From Gnetum montanum (Eukaryota > Streptophyta > Gnetopsida > Gnetales > Gnetaceae), in NCBI GenBank assembly GCA_015680685.1, contig MNCI01017909.1:1741705-1805704 (forward strand): 64,000 bases of DNA, in the 5' to 3' direction. The position numbers and the translations under genes were made by a program. Of this stretch, positions 1 to 9,315 are shown in pieces. The notes below the pieces were generated by a model, which did no database searches, was not told the DNA's origin, and saw only the letters and a program-made list of their open reading frames with translations. Each line of letters begins with the position of its first letter. The first letter of the stretch is position 1.

Positions 1-305
1 TAAGTGGGAACGGATGCTGACGCTAGTTAACTTAGACTTAGGACATTAGTTAGAGTTAGCTTAGTTTCTCAACCCTTTCCTCTGATAGCATAGAAGATAA
101 ACCGAAAAATACCAAAAAAATCACATACCTTAGACTTGCTTAACCATACACCGTGACACTTAGAAGCAAGCCTGGGAAGACAACGAACGATTAACCCCAA
201 GTGTTTCTTATGGTGTTAAGGCATTTAGTCTGCGGAGTTTGACCGGATCGCGTGTGCACGCTTGTATTCGTATGGTTGAGTGTAGGGGTACCTCGCCACT
301 CATCA
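1..305 (+). mobile_element. 3' end of a family D LTR, cut by the window edge
   Basis: The last ~75 bases match, in reverse complement, the LTR at 51668-52293, and the end also matches the element D LTR ending at 58070. All three share the GGGGTACCTYGCCACTCATCA type of terminus. The base after 305 is not a primer-binding site (the element D LTR is followed by TTGGTGTCG), so this is a solo LTR or the 3' LTR of an element lying to the left. The right flank is ATTAG, which would be the target duplication; its partner is outside the window. Confidence 0.85.
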
Positions 306-444
306 ATTAGTTATTAAGGAAAGATCATTCTTACTTTGTTGTTTCCATTTGTCACATTTCCTTGTCATAAGAGCTTGGTTAAGTTATAGTTGTTTATTAT
401 TTTTCTAATGTTTTTCATTCTAAGTTACATGATTTACCTTTAAG
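306..444. other. Decayed flank upstream of element A RT
   Basis: AT-rich sequence between the family D LTR and the first recognisable RT residues. It probably belongs to the protease-RT linker of element A, but I see no reliable motif in it. Confidence 0.4.
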
Positions 445-690
445 ATGTGATTTTGAATTTAATATTTATCTAAAACCTAAGGTAGAAACTATCCCTAAGG
501 TTGCACATAGGATGTTTCCTATTGAGTTAGTAGAACTGAAGATTCAACTTTAGGAGTTATTTGACAAGGTCCTAATTCATCCAAGTGTGTTTCCTTAGGA
601 TGCTTCTATCCTCTTTCTAAAGAAAAATAATGGTAGTATGTGGCTATGCATCGATTACCAGTAATTAAACTAGGTGATGGTTATTACAAG
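445..690 (+). pseudogene. Element A (Ty3/gypsy) reverse transcriptase, N-terminal fragment
   Basis: A + strand reading gives a typical gypsy RT start: an IPKVAHRM segment, then ELVELKIQL, then LFDKVLIHPS, FLKKNNGSMWLCIDY and LN. This matches the canonical order of pyRM, ELKxQL, GfIrPSxSPWGAPVLFVKKKDGSxRMCIDYRxLN. Several Gln or Trp codons have become TAG or TAA. The reading breaks off at 690, where the LTR of E1 begins, and continues at 38887 with the next RT motif (YSLPYIDDLFDQL). This is therefore one RT gene split by a 38 kb insertion. Confidence 0.85.
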
Positions 691-990
691 TGGAAAATTT
701 GATCATTGGAAGAGATCGAAGGAGATTCGGTGCATACCAGTTCCTCAACCCATAAATCCCTAGGGCCTTTGGATAAGATGGGATTCGGGGCACCTTGGCT
801 GGTCTAGTAGATCAACCAAGGACTTGAAGGATTTGTGAGACAGTGTGACAAGATGAAATGCAAAAATTGATAATGGATTTAAATAATGCACAAAAAATAA
901 ATAGATATATCTTATACATAAAATCCAAAACTTAAAAATTTATTGAGAAAAAAAGTTAGAGAAATGTGTACAAATGGTACTTGAATGGAT
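691..990 (-). mobile_element. E1 3' LTR, first part (left of E2 insertion)
   Basis: Aligns with 37432-37735 of the right LTR, for example the shared AACTTAAAAATTTATT and TAGAGAAATGTGTACAAATG words. The alignment stops at 990 where E2 begins and resumes at 18039. Confidence 0.9.
986..990. repeat. Target-site duplication of E2 (TGGAT), left copy
   Basis: TGGAT at 986-990 is repeated at 18034-18038, directly outside the TG...CA ends of E2. The uninterrupted right LTR of E1 is continuous across this site. Confidence 0.93.
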
Positions 991-1857
991 TGTCATGACA
1001 GAAAACATCGGCAACTGGAAATACCAACTGAGGTTTCGTGTATACAGTTTTAACCATGGATCCATGCGAGGGCTATGCTGGAAAAAGTGAATCCGCGGCG
1101 CCCTGAACGGTCTTGTCAATCAGATAGGGACTTACAGGTCAGTAAAACGATGAAGATTACGGATCTTTGCTTGTTTCGATTTGATTCGAGGGATCGTGGA
1201 ATGGGAGGAAAACGACGTGGATGGATCGCTACGATGATAACGTCAAACATGCCGAAAAGATGGTAATCAAGAGAGAAGCGCGTGATTTTCAAAGATCTAT
1301 ATTTCGATTTTTGAAAGAATGTATGATTTGTATGTCACGTTACAATGGGAGAGATCCCCAATAACTTGATGCAAAAAATGAGCACAAAACAACAAGGAAA
1401 CTGTCCAGACAGAAGTCCGATCTACCTCGTAGGCCAAAGCTGGGATGCAAGGATGGTCAAGCTCTGAGGTCTGCCGATCAACTGTTTCTGACCGGTAGAG
1501 CCTGCGAACTGGGCGAGACGGTCTCACAATCCTTGTTCTGCTTTTTTTGCTTCGAGTAGGTTCTGCTCAGGGCAGCAATCGCTAATGGAGAAAGTCGTAT
1601 CTTCCCCAAAGGAATGATCTCTCTTGTTGCTAAGGCTCAAGCGCACTGTGCTCTGTTCTTGCTGAAGGATGGTGCTATCGACAGTTGCCAAAAGGTTGCT
1701 CTTTGTTTCTCCGCTCAAGGTGATAAGTGCTTCCTTGCTCAGAAAATGCTCTTGCCCTTTTGATTTCCTGCCTTTAACAGTGATAAATGCTCTGGTGCTC
1801 AGAAAAATGCCTCTGCTTCTCTGATTTGCCCCCCCTTTGTATCTTTGTCAACTGAGG

Positions 1858-1865
1858 TATTTATA
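1858..1865 (-). promoter_or_regulatory. TATA box of the E2 LTR (3' copy)
   Basis: Reads TATAAATA on the minus strand, in the middle of the LTR, with the hairpin-rich U3 upstream of it in the sense direction. The copy in the 5' LTR is at 17424-17431 and would drive the element's transcript. Confidence 0.7.
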
Positions 1866-1962
1866 GGCTGCGACGCTCCATGGAAGAGGCGCAACCCTGA
1901 TGACATGGGTCCCGGATGTTTCGAGTTCCGTTGACATGACCATTTTAAGTCAGATTGTGACT

Positions 1963-2381
1963 ACGCACAACACGCTCGTTTGCGTGTTGTGCGTGTGAAG
2001 AGCAGGTACATGTTGAGCGTGCTTCAATTGCTTTCAGGCTATATTACACTCATTCGCATTGTGTTGCGTGTATGAGTGTAATCCGGTATAAAAACAATAA
2101 GCTCAAAATTTTCTTACGCTCACTACGCAGCTGCGCGTAACGAAGCGTAAACAATGTCTAATTTACGCTGACTACGTAGCCATGCGTAACGAAGCGTAAA
2201 TAATGTCTAGCCTTAGTGATGAAATACGCAATGATACGCACCGCTGCGTAACGAGCGTAAAGACAAGTTATTCATGCGCCACGAGACAAAGTGTCGAACT
2301 GTTGTGCTTCTCTAGACTCTGTCTTCGACTATTTTGGAGCTTATTACGCTCATTACGCTGCCGCGCGTAATAGAGCGTAAA
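1963..2381. repeat. Cluster of six inverted repeats in E2 U3
   Basis: Includes a perfect 13-bp stem (ACGCACAACACGC 1963-1975 / 1982-1994), an 11-bp stem (ATTACACTCAT 2043-2053 / 2072-2082) and four related TTACGCT...AGCGTAA modules near 2114-2150, 2163-2200, 2225-2262 and 2344-2380, each with an inner TACGC...GCGTA palindrome. The same series occurs in the 5' LTR at about 17528-17947. Confidence 0.85.
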
Positions 2382-2467
2382 CTTATCCTTGAACAAAGCT
2401 GATGCACGCTCTCGCTTGAATTGCGAATCTTTGCCTAAGGCCGACTTGTAATTTTCACAGTGTTTCA

Positions 2468-2521
2468 ATGGCCCCTCTTTGTTGACGGTTAGAGGGCTTG
2501 CCCGAAAGACGTCGACAAAGA
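2468..2521 (-). promoter_or_regulatory. E2 polypurine tract with stem-loop
   Basis: Directly upstream (in sense) of the 3' LTR the minus strand reads AACAAAGAGGGGCCAT, a polypurine tract for plus-strand priming. It lies in one arm of an inverted repeat: TCTTTGTTGAC (2476-2486) pairs with GTCGACAAAGA (2511-2521). E1 has the same arrangement at 19255-19300. Confidence 0.8.
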
Positions 2522-2760
2522 ATGCGAACCACCGAATTGGCAGAAGCGAGAACAACGTCCATCCTTGGCTACTCAAGTGTTGCCCTGTCAACATGGAAGA
2601 GCAAAGATGGAAGGTATGGGAGATAGAGGGATATAGCTGGAAACAGGTTCAGGGAAGATGCAAAATGAGTTATGATGGTAGGGGCATGAAATACGCTCGT
2701 ACGCACGGAAATGTACGCTTATTTATGTCAACAGGAATGCTTTCAGACGAGCGTAGCGCA

Positions 2761-4092
2761 TCAATCTGAGATTTCTCTGTTACAGATTATAGCAGAAATG
2801 CTTGCAGAAGGAGCATTGCGCATCACTTTCTGCGATATCTCTGCTACAATATATGATTGCGTATGGATTAGATTACCATGCAAGTATGAAAGATGGTTGT
2901 TTGCATATATAGCTGGTACATACAGGAAGCGTATGATTGGGATGAAATGAAATGAGATAAGGGCTAAGTGTGAGGGTTCAAGAGGGATAGGCATGAAGTT
3001 CCCAGTGGATGGGCAAACTTGAGCAGCCACCTCAAGACACTGTTGTCCTTCATCGCTCAGATGAATGCATCTTTGAATGATGTTTGCGTGACAACTAACT
3101 TGCAACCATGAAAGAAGAAAGAGAGGGCACCATTGCTCTGGTGCGAGCAGGAGGCGAGGTTGTTGAAACAAACGCCGTTTGATGTTGAGATAAAGCGATC
3201 GGGCTATAAAGAAGGGGCTGGAGCATGCGGGCAGAGCCACCAATCCTGACGATTGGCCTAGCATATCTTCACCAAGAGGAATTAGACACAGTGCACCTAA
3301 CTGGTTGCATAAGGAACGAGCCAGATGAATTTGTGAAGTCGGCGTCCGATAGCGATGATTGGTGGAGATTCCCGAGGCCGTTGTCGATGAGGATTTCGTC
3401 GGGGCTTCGGCTGGCGAGGCTAAACTCTCAGAGGTACTACCACTATGGCGGGCGCAGCGGCAGCATCTCCGAGGGATCAGTAAGATGCCTCTTAGCTTAT
3501 TCGAGGAATCAGTAGGGTGCCAGTGGGGTGGCAACGCTGGGACTATCCCAGTATCCCACCCCGTTGGTTGTGCAGCTATACAGAGATCATCACGCTTGCT
3601 TGATTTACATGGTAGCAGTCTGTAAGTCCTAGTTTTAAGTCCTGGTAGACTGCTGTTACTGGTTTTAAGTCTCAGCAGACCATGGTCCCAGTTTAAAGTC
3701 CGGGCAGACCGAGCAATGCTAGTTTTACGTCGTAGTGGACGGTGTTTGGGCTGGTTTATAGTCCCTGCGGACCGTGCTGTGGATGTCAGTTTTGCGTCAT
3801 GACCCAGGGACAAATCTGTGCTGGTTTTATGTCTCAGCAAACGGCTACTTACCCATGCCAGTTTAGCGTCGTGGCGGATGCGTGCAAAAGATGCTAGTTT
3901 TTTTTCTTGGCGGACCTGTACAACATTGCCAGTTTTACGTCGTGGCGGACGGTTACAACTTGCCAGTTTAGCGTCGTGGCGAATGCTTGCAAGGCATGCC
4001 AGTTTTACGTCGTAGCAGACGGTCAGTGCCAGTTTAACGTCGTAGCGGACGCCCGGTGCCAGTTTTATGTCGTAGCGGACGAATACTGTCAT
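2761..4092 (-). CDS. Long sense-strand ORF downstream of E2 integrase, function unknown
   Basis: An uninterrupted 443-codon frame follows the integrase stop closely, in the sense direction of the element. Its N-terminal ~130 residues translate the hairpin array and give a degenerate peptide repeat of the RYDVKLA / RHDAKLA type. The rest is Ser/Pro/Leu-rich and not recognised. Nothing comparable fits in E1, where only ~260 bases separate integrase from the LTR. It is unusually long for chance, but the array explains only part of the openness, and I know no family for it. It may be non-coding. Confidence 0.3.
   Translation of the reverse strand: MTVFVRYDIKLAPGVRYDVKLALTVCYDVKLACLASIRHDAKLASCNRPPRRKTGNVVQVRQEKKLASFARIRHDAKLAWVSSRLLRHKTSTDLSLGHDAKLTSTARSAGTINQPKHRPLRRKTSIARSARTLNWDHGLLRLKTSNSSLPGLKTRTYRLLPCKSSKRDDLCIAAQPTGWDTGIVPALPPHWHPTDSSNKLRGILLIPRRCCRCARHSGSTSESLASPAEAPTKSSSTTASGISTNHRYRTPTSQIHLARSLCNQLGALCLIPLGEDMLGQSSGLVALPACSSPFFIARSLYLNIKRRLFQQPRLLLAPEQWCPLFLLSWLQVSCHANIIQRCIHLSDEGQQCLEVAAQVCPSTGNFMPIPLEPSHLALISFHFIPIIRFLYVPAIYANNHLSYLHGNLIHTQSYIVAEISQKVMRNAPSASISAIICNREISD
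3620..4092 (+). repeat. AGTTT-hairpin array, about 14 units (E2, integrase side)
   Basis: Units of ~30-40 bases share a [G/C][C/T]AGTTTTA box followed by a short hairpin, for example CGTC-GTAGCG-GACG at 4038-4051 and GTCC-CTGC-GGAC near 3762. The stem sequence changes between units while pairing is kept. Related arrays are at 12270-12530 and, in E1, 19375-19470, 23165-23530 and 32745-33145. Confidence 0.85.
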
Positions 4093-4119
4093 ACCTAATT
4101 ACTCGCACTGTAGATACTG

Positions 4120-5187
4120 CTAAATGTAATACCACTTCAGATATACATGATTTATAGGGTTCGGTAGTTCATTGCCGTTGATGTCTACTAGTCTGAAAGC
4201 TCCGTTGCCATATGCGTCGACCACCGAGAAAGGACCTTCCCAATTCGCCGAGAATTTGCCTGCCGGCTCGTGCACGGCTTTGAGGACTAGGTCTTCTTTT
4301 TTGATCGGACGCTGCTGAAGGTTGTGATGATGCTTCTGTCTCTGTTTATCTTGATATTTCTCAATCATATCAAGAGCCTGTATCCGCTTCTCTTCTATTG
4401 AATCCAAATCCATTATCCGAGCCTCGGTGTGTTGAACCTCATTTATAATGGTGGAGAGGACCATTCTCAGAGAAGGAATTTGCAATTCGAGAGGTAGCAC
4501 TGCTTCAGATCCGTAAACCAGGCTATAGGGCGTACTACCTGTAGCTGTCCTACATGTAGTACGGTACGCCCATAGCACATAGAGGATTTTATCATGCCAC
4601 CGTCTCTTGTTACTATCGAGCATTTTCTTGAGCAGATTGATGACTATTTTGTTTGATGCTTCAGCTTGACCATTTACCTGCGGGTAATAGGGGGAGGAAA
4701 AAGACTGTCTAATGCCTAGGTTATCACAGAAGGATTTGGTGTCCACGCTACTAAACTGTGGCCCATTGTCAATCACAATAGTCATTGGGAGACCAAATCT
4801 GGTTACTATATTGTCCAAGATAAAATGGCAGACCTGTTGGGATGTGATTTTCCGCAGGGGGACAGCTTCTACCCACTTCGTAAAATACTCAGTAGCGGTA
4901 ATAATGAAGCTATGCCCTACAGAAGATTTTGGCGTGATGGGTCCTATGATGTCCAATCCCCATCGTTGAAATGGCCATGTTATCTACATTGTATGCAATT
5001 CTGTGGGTGACACGTGGATGAGATTTGCATGGCGCTGACACGTGTCATAAGTTTTAACCTTTGTCAGACAGTCTTTTTCCATGCATGGCCAGTAGTATCC
5101 TAAGCGACAGATTTTTAGGGCCATAGCCCGTGGTGCTACGTGGCCACCGCACAGTCCCTCCTGAAGTTTGCCGACTATGTGTTGCGC
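4120..5187 (-). pseudogene. int: E2 integrase
   Basis: The zinc-binding part reads GGHVAPRAMALKI, LGYYWP and CQRH (about 5160-5010), an HHCC-type module. The catalytic core starts at 4956 with DIIGP (first Asp), continues with VIDNGPQF (second Asp) and GQAEASNK (Glu), so the D,D(35)E triad is intact. The C-terminal part ends in LKWYYI, typical of Tat integrases, and no chromodomain follows. In-frame stops (for example TAA at about 5187 and one before ITWPFQRWG) separate the zinc module from RNase H and core. It inserted the cDNA into the genome; this copy is inactive because of the stops. Confidence 0.92.
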
Positions 5188-5880
5188 TTAGTCTTTGTCA
5201 ACGCAGGTAAGCAACATGCCATCAAAGGAGCGTCTACAGAGAGTGCTGTCTTCGATGATGATGTATTGCCTAGCCCGCTTGTGGATTGCGTCTTTCTGTG
5301 CGCGTGTTAATGTAGACGGTAGCTCGCCCTGTAAAAGATAAGTTTTAATATTGTCGTACCATTCAGGTGTGCTTTCCTCGAGCAGAGAGGAGATTTGCAC
5401 CACTTGAATGATAGGATTTGCGCAGTCTGTAATTAATGCAGGGTAAGTGTTAAACAAGTGTGAAGGCATGTGTAAAGCCAGGGTGGCCAGTGCGTCGGCC
5501 AGCATGTTGTCAGTGCGTGGGACGTGTTGGGCGTCGAAGGTCATAAATCGCCTCAGAAGATCTTTAGCTTGATCGCAGTAGGGCTGCAAATGTACAGCTT
5601 TGCAGGCGTAGACTCCAGTGATTTGATTTATGACAAGCATCGAATCGTCCCTAATCGCCAGGTGTTGAACATCGAGTTCACTGGCAGTTAGTAATCCCCT
5701 GAGGAGCCCCTCGTACTCTGCCACGTTGTTCGTACAAGGGAATGTCAAGCGGTAAGCGTGTAGACGCACATCCTCAGGCGATAGCATAATAACAGTGGCA
5801 GCACTGCCACCTCTAGCAGTTGAAGCTCCATCGAAGTACAACGTTGCTTCGAGGTCTGTTAAGACAGGGCTTAGACTATG
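5188..5880 (-). pseudogene. E2 second (archaeal-type) RNase H
   Basis: Motifs in order: LYFDGAST (Asp), NNVAEYEGLLRG (Glu), IRDDSMLV (Asp) and NMLADALATLA (Asp). This is the extra RNase H found in Tat-lineage plant elements in addition to the ordinary gypsy RNase H, and it identifies the lineage. All four acidic positions are present. Downstream, residues to WYDNIKTYLLQGELP and ARQYIIIEDSTL form the tether to integrase. The frame is open for 321 codons from 6153 to 5188, although the first part of that frame does not match the ordinary RNase H, so a frameshift lies near 6000-6100. Confidence 0.9.
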
Positions 5881-5989
5881 TACATGTTCGTCAGGGAACT
5901 CTGGCTCTATAGTTGCTTGGTTGTTAACCGGTGATGTTACTAACTGGTCAGCTATTGCTTGACCCTTCGTAGAAGATTGGCCAACATAG

Positions 5990-6440
5990 TGCAGATCAAA
6001 TTCTACGGTGATAGCTTTCCAGTGAGCGATCCTACTGCTTTCATACAAATTATGCGTGATGGTCCTAAGGATGTTATTTTTGCAAATAATGTTAACCTGG
6101 CTACGGAAAAGGTAATGTCTACATTTCTTAAGCGTAAAACTAATGCTAGGCAATTACGCTCCACTTCGTTATACCTCGTTTCGTACGCGTATAAAGCATG
6201 GCTCAGGTAGTAGATAGGCACTTCAGACCCATCGTTCCTCCTTTGACAAAGCAATGCTACTAATGCTACGTCCGAAGTTGCAAGGTAAATGTAAAATGGT
6301 GAGTCCCTTTGTGGCGGGAAAACCATAGGTAAATGTTGGAGTTCCTGTTTAATGCTATCAAACGCACGTTGGCAATCCTCCGTCCATTCGAAGTTAACCC
6401 CCTTCTTTAGCAAATGTTTCATAGGGTGCAGCTTGTCGGT
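5990..6440 (-). pseudogene. E2 RNase H (gypsy type)
   Basis: Reads MKHLLKKGVNFEWTEDCQRA, then FYIYLATSDVALVALLCQ, VPIYYLSHALYAYETRYNEVE and CLALVLRLR. These match the thumb and RNase H of gypsy Pol (the usual LYLAVSDxAVSAVLV and YYVSxxLxxAExRYxxIEK segments). The frame is lost shortly after LRLR, where the next domain is read from another frame. It degrades the RNA of the RNA:DNA hybrid. Confidence 0.9.
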
Positions 6441-6467
6441 TAATCTCGAGATGAATCGGCGTATGAA

Positions 6468-7290
6468 CTACAAGCATCCCTGTAACCCGCGTAATTGCTT
6501 GAGGTCTGTCGGAGGCGTTAACTCGACAATGGCTTTGACCTTATCAGGGTCAACTCGTATGCCGGTTTTCGATACCACAAACCCCAACATGCGTCCGATT
6601 TTGACTCCGAATACGCACTTCTTCGGGTTAAGCCGGAGCTCGTATTTGGAGCATCTTTTAAGGACTAACTCCAGATCTCCTGAATGATCCTCAGACTTTA
6701 AAGACTTCACAGCTATATCGTCTACATAATCATTCAGCCTCTCTAAGAGATAGTCGCTAAAGATGTACGTCATGGCTCGTTGATACGTGGCTTCGGCGTT
6801 CTTCAAACCAAATGACATCATAGTATAACAAAAGGTACCCCAGGGTGTCATGAATGTCATAGTTAATTGATGTTCTGGGTTTATGCGGATCTGGTTATAA
6901 CTAGAGAAGCTATCCATGAATGAGAGGAGTGCATGCCCAGTTGTTGTATCGACTAGTTGATCGATACCCGGGAGCGGGAAATTATCTTTGATTGTGGCCT
7001 TGTTCAAATCCCGGAAGTCTATGCAAATGTGTATACTCCCGGTCTTCTTTGGGATGACTACAATATTGGATACCCAGTCCGAGTAATCGACTGCACGAAT
7101 GAAACCAGCCTGGTATAGCTTGGTGATTTCATCACGCACGGCTAGCGCGATCTCTGGCTTGATTTTGCGTGCTTTTTGCCTAACTACTTTGATCTATGGG
7201 TCTAAGATAATGTTATGTTGGATTAGCCTGGGATCTAGTCCAGGCATATCCTCGTATGACCATGCGAAGACAGTGATGTTGTCTTGCAGG
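6468..7290 (-). pseudogene. E2 reverse transcriptase
   Basis: Canonical Tat-lineage RT: FAWSYEDMPGLDPRLIQH near 7280-7210, GFIRAVDYSDWVSNIVVIPKK, CIDFRDLNKATIKDNFPLP, SFMDSFSSYNQI, WGTFCYTMMSFGLKNAEATYQRAM and the catalytic NDYVDDIAVKS at about 6720. The 223-codon frame 7139-6468 is open; one TAG at about 7193 separates it from the N-terminal segment, and another break lies at about 6465. Everything needed for catalysis is recognisable, but this copy is broken. Confidence 0.95.
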
Positions 7291-7596
7291 ACCTATGTTA
7301 CGACATCGTGCGTTTCTCGTTCTAACAAGGAACTGACTTTAAGTGTTTTAGCTTAGCCCCTATGCGTAACGATAGAGACCTCATCAAGGGGGTCTTCGGT
7401 TATGTCCCCAGCTTCTAGGTCTAGCGTGTGCGTCAACTGTTCTGGCAATTCATGGGGACATCTCCGACGCAGCTATAGTTACGTCTTCTAAGGGGAGGTT
7501 AACGTCTATAAACGCGGGATCGAATTGCCTAACTACCTTTCCGTATGGGCCAGTCAGGGTTAAAGGTGTTGATAGTGTTGCATCCATTTGTTTGTC
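7291..7596 (-). pseudogene. E2 pol N-terminal exon segment
   Basis: In sense, the sequence from 7596 starts GACAAACAAATGGATGC and reads a segment with L-T-L-T-G-P-Y-G-K, then an ITEDPLDEVSIVTHRG segment before RT. E1 has a related start (GATCAAAGTATGAG) just after its own acceptor. A frameshift near 7465 and two stops interrupt it. It is the linker before RT, not a known domain. Confidence 0.65.
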
Positions 7597-7609
7597 CTGC
7601 AAAACCGCA

Positions 7610-7981
7610 AAGTGCGTAAATGGTTAGGAAGAACATGACGTGATGACTAGCAAACGTGGAAAGCTAACAGATTTTTGAATTTTGTAATGAAGTTGTAATC
7701 AATGCTACTCGATTACGAGGCGATAAGATATGGTAGTTTAACGTCATTTCGAATAGCGGTGCATGCGATATCAACCGCATTAATATCTTGATTTTCGGGT
7801 TCCGTTTTAGAAAAGTCCCGCTGAAATCGGATATCAAGTCGGTGATTCTCGCATACAAATAGGCAGTTTTTTGGTTAGAACGGACTGTTGGCTATTGTGA
7901 GTTCAAATTCGCAGGTATTATCTAGCAAGAGCAAGAAGAGCAGAAGATTTGAAGGTGCAAAGTTGTGCAAGTGTTGAAGCT
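7610..7981 (+). other. Putative 5' region of the E2 antisense gene
   Basis: Lies between the sense acceptor and the first ATG codons of the antisense gene. It includes one AGTTTAACGTC word near 7736 resembling a hairpin-array unit. I see no clear TATA box. No other gene. Confidence 0.35.
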
Positions 7982-7987
7982 ATGATA

Positions 7988-8110
7988 ATGGCACCTAAGA
8001 CGAAGAGGAAGAACACTAAATTGGCTAAAATTGACGAGGTACAGGAGAACTTGGAGCGTGTTCGACAGGCCGTGGTTGAAGTGCGTGACCTGACACCTTT
8101 GAACCGATAG
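7988..8110 (+). pseudogene. Antisense gene exon 1 (E2)
   Basis: Starts MAPKTKRKNTKLAKIDEVQE; an in-frame ATG two codons upstream (7982) is also possible. It ends with TAG then GTCATT. E1 has an equivalent exon starting MAPK at 27111 and ending AAG|GTAGGT at 27238 (phase 2). Here the length gives phase 0, so one indel or a different donor is needed to join exon 2. This is the least certain exon. Confidence 0.5.
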
Positions 8111-8375
8111 GTCATTCTTTGCATGCTCATGCTATTTTAGCGTTTGTGCTATACAGCGTTCTTCGTGTAAATGAGGGTTTTGGGTTATGGACCTTGCGTT
8201 ACAGCGAGGGTTTGGCATGGTTGCGTTTATCGCCGTTGTCAGAGACGGACCTTGCGCTGTTGCAAGGGTTTGGGCGATTTCCACATAGATAGCTAAGCAT
8301 GATGTGTAGCGTTTCTGTATTAATGATGCAACTGTAAATCTAGGTGTTGATTTATGTAGCGTGTTTTTTGTACAG

Positions 8376-8825
8376 TGTCGTTCTGAAGCCTACTCTGATT
8401 GTGTTAGACATCATTGGGGTTTTGTGTTGGGTAAACCCCATCGTCCCCAATGTCCCTCCTCTGCACACGCAAGTGCAAGGGAAGGGCATCTGGTTCTGAA
8501 ATGGGGCGCTGGAGTTTCTGCAGTTCTTATTGCGCAACTTCAGTATCATTGTGTCATCTAATGTGCCCGGCGATGTTTCCGGTGCCATTTTAGAACACCT
8601 ACTGGCGGGGTCTGCAGAGGGGATTTTGGCTTACTTGACAGACGGGGCCATCGATACGAGTCATCCTGAGGACCAAGCGCTCAGTGCCCAAGGCCTGAGG
8701 AATTTACGCTGGATCTGGGAGATGGCCCATTTCAGTTGTTATCATGCATATAACACGTTGTTCGTGGCTCACCATGTCTCGACCTACTTCCAGAACCCAT
8801 AAGGCACGGTGTACTACGCGGGCGG
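8376..8825 (+). pseudogene. Antisense gene exon 2 (E2)
   Basis: Preceded by TTTTTTGTACAG and followed by GTAAGC. Read from 8377 it gives VVLKPTLIVLDIIGVLCW, later ALEFLQFLLRNFSIIV and, at the end, FQNP-stop-GTVYYAGG. E1 exon 2 gives VYLKPILIIMELVGILCY, AKEFLAYILKNFSVML and NPQGIVYHLQG with the same donor position and phase 2. Where E2 has the TAA at 8800, E1 has the intact CAA. Another stop (TGA) is at 8497. Confidence 0.8.
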
Positions 8826-8964
8826 GTAAGCCGATTCTGCCAAATGTATTGTCTTTGTTACTGTTATAATGTTTGTTATCGATGTGAAGTGTAGGAGAAG
8901 TCTATGTGCAAAGTGTAAGTTAAGCCTATGTTGTATGGTACAGGTTTTTCATTCATGATAACAG

Positions 8965-9218
8965 GTTAATCGGAGATGGTGATGCGTTGGCCTGGGCCGA
9001 AACGGCAATAATGGCGTTTACCGCAACTAACAACGTGCGTGCCGGTGTTATAGGGCAAATTGGCCATGAGATGCATGAGTATCACACTCGCTACGAGCAT
9101 CCTTTTAAGAATTTCCAGGAACTCGGGTGGCTGCATGATGACGGGACCTTAGATTCGCCCCTTACGGTTGAGGACGTGCAGAGGGACCTACCGCCATTCC
9201 CTTTGCCCTTCGGACCTG
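8965..9218 (+). pseudogene. Antisense gene exon 3 (E2)
   Basis: Fully open, flanked by GATAACAG and GTAAGG. Begins LIGDGDALAWAETAIMAF and contains ELGWLHDDGTLD. E1 exon 3 (29523-29794) aligns loosely (NDQILAVAQITLNEF; KKCKDDGTMHNYW) and shares both border phases (2 in, 1 out). Confidence 0.8.
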
Positions 9219-9315
9219 GTAAGGGCCGCTACGTGTTCTAATGTTATGCGTGTAGTTGTGAGTTGTGGACATTACGTAAAGCATTTTTATTTGACTTGTG
9301 TTTTATATTTTTCAG

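Larger units (their letters stand above)
991..2467 (-). mobile_element. E2 3' LTR (1477 bp)
   Basis: Starts TGTCATGACA at 991 and ends GTGTTTCA at 2467. In the sense direction it begins TGAAACAC and ends TGTCATGACA. It aligns with 16674-18033 over nearly all its length; the other copy lacks the first ~96 bases because of an ambiguous base at 16673. It has a minus-strand TATAAATA at 1858-1865 and a cluster of hairpins in U3. Confidence 0.95.

Noticed and set aside
2268-2594. 108-codon minus ORF at the LTR border
   Set aside because: Spans the polypurine tract and the LTR end, so it cannot be a conserved gene.
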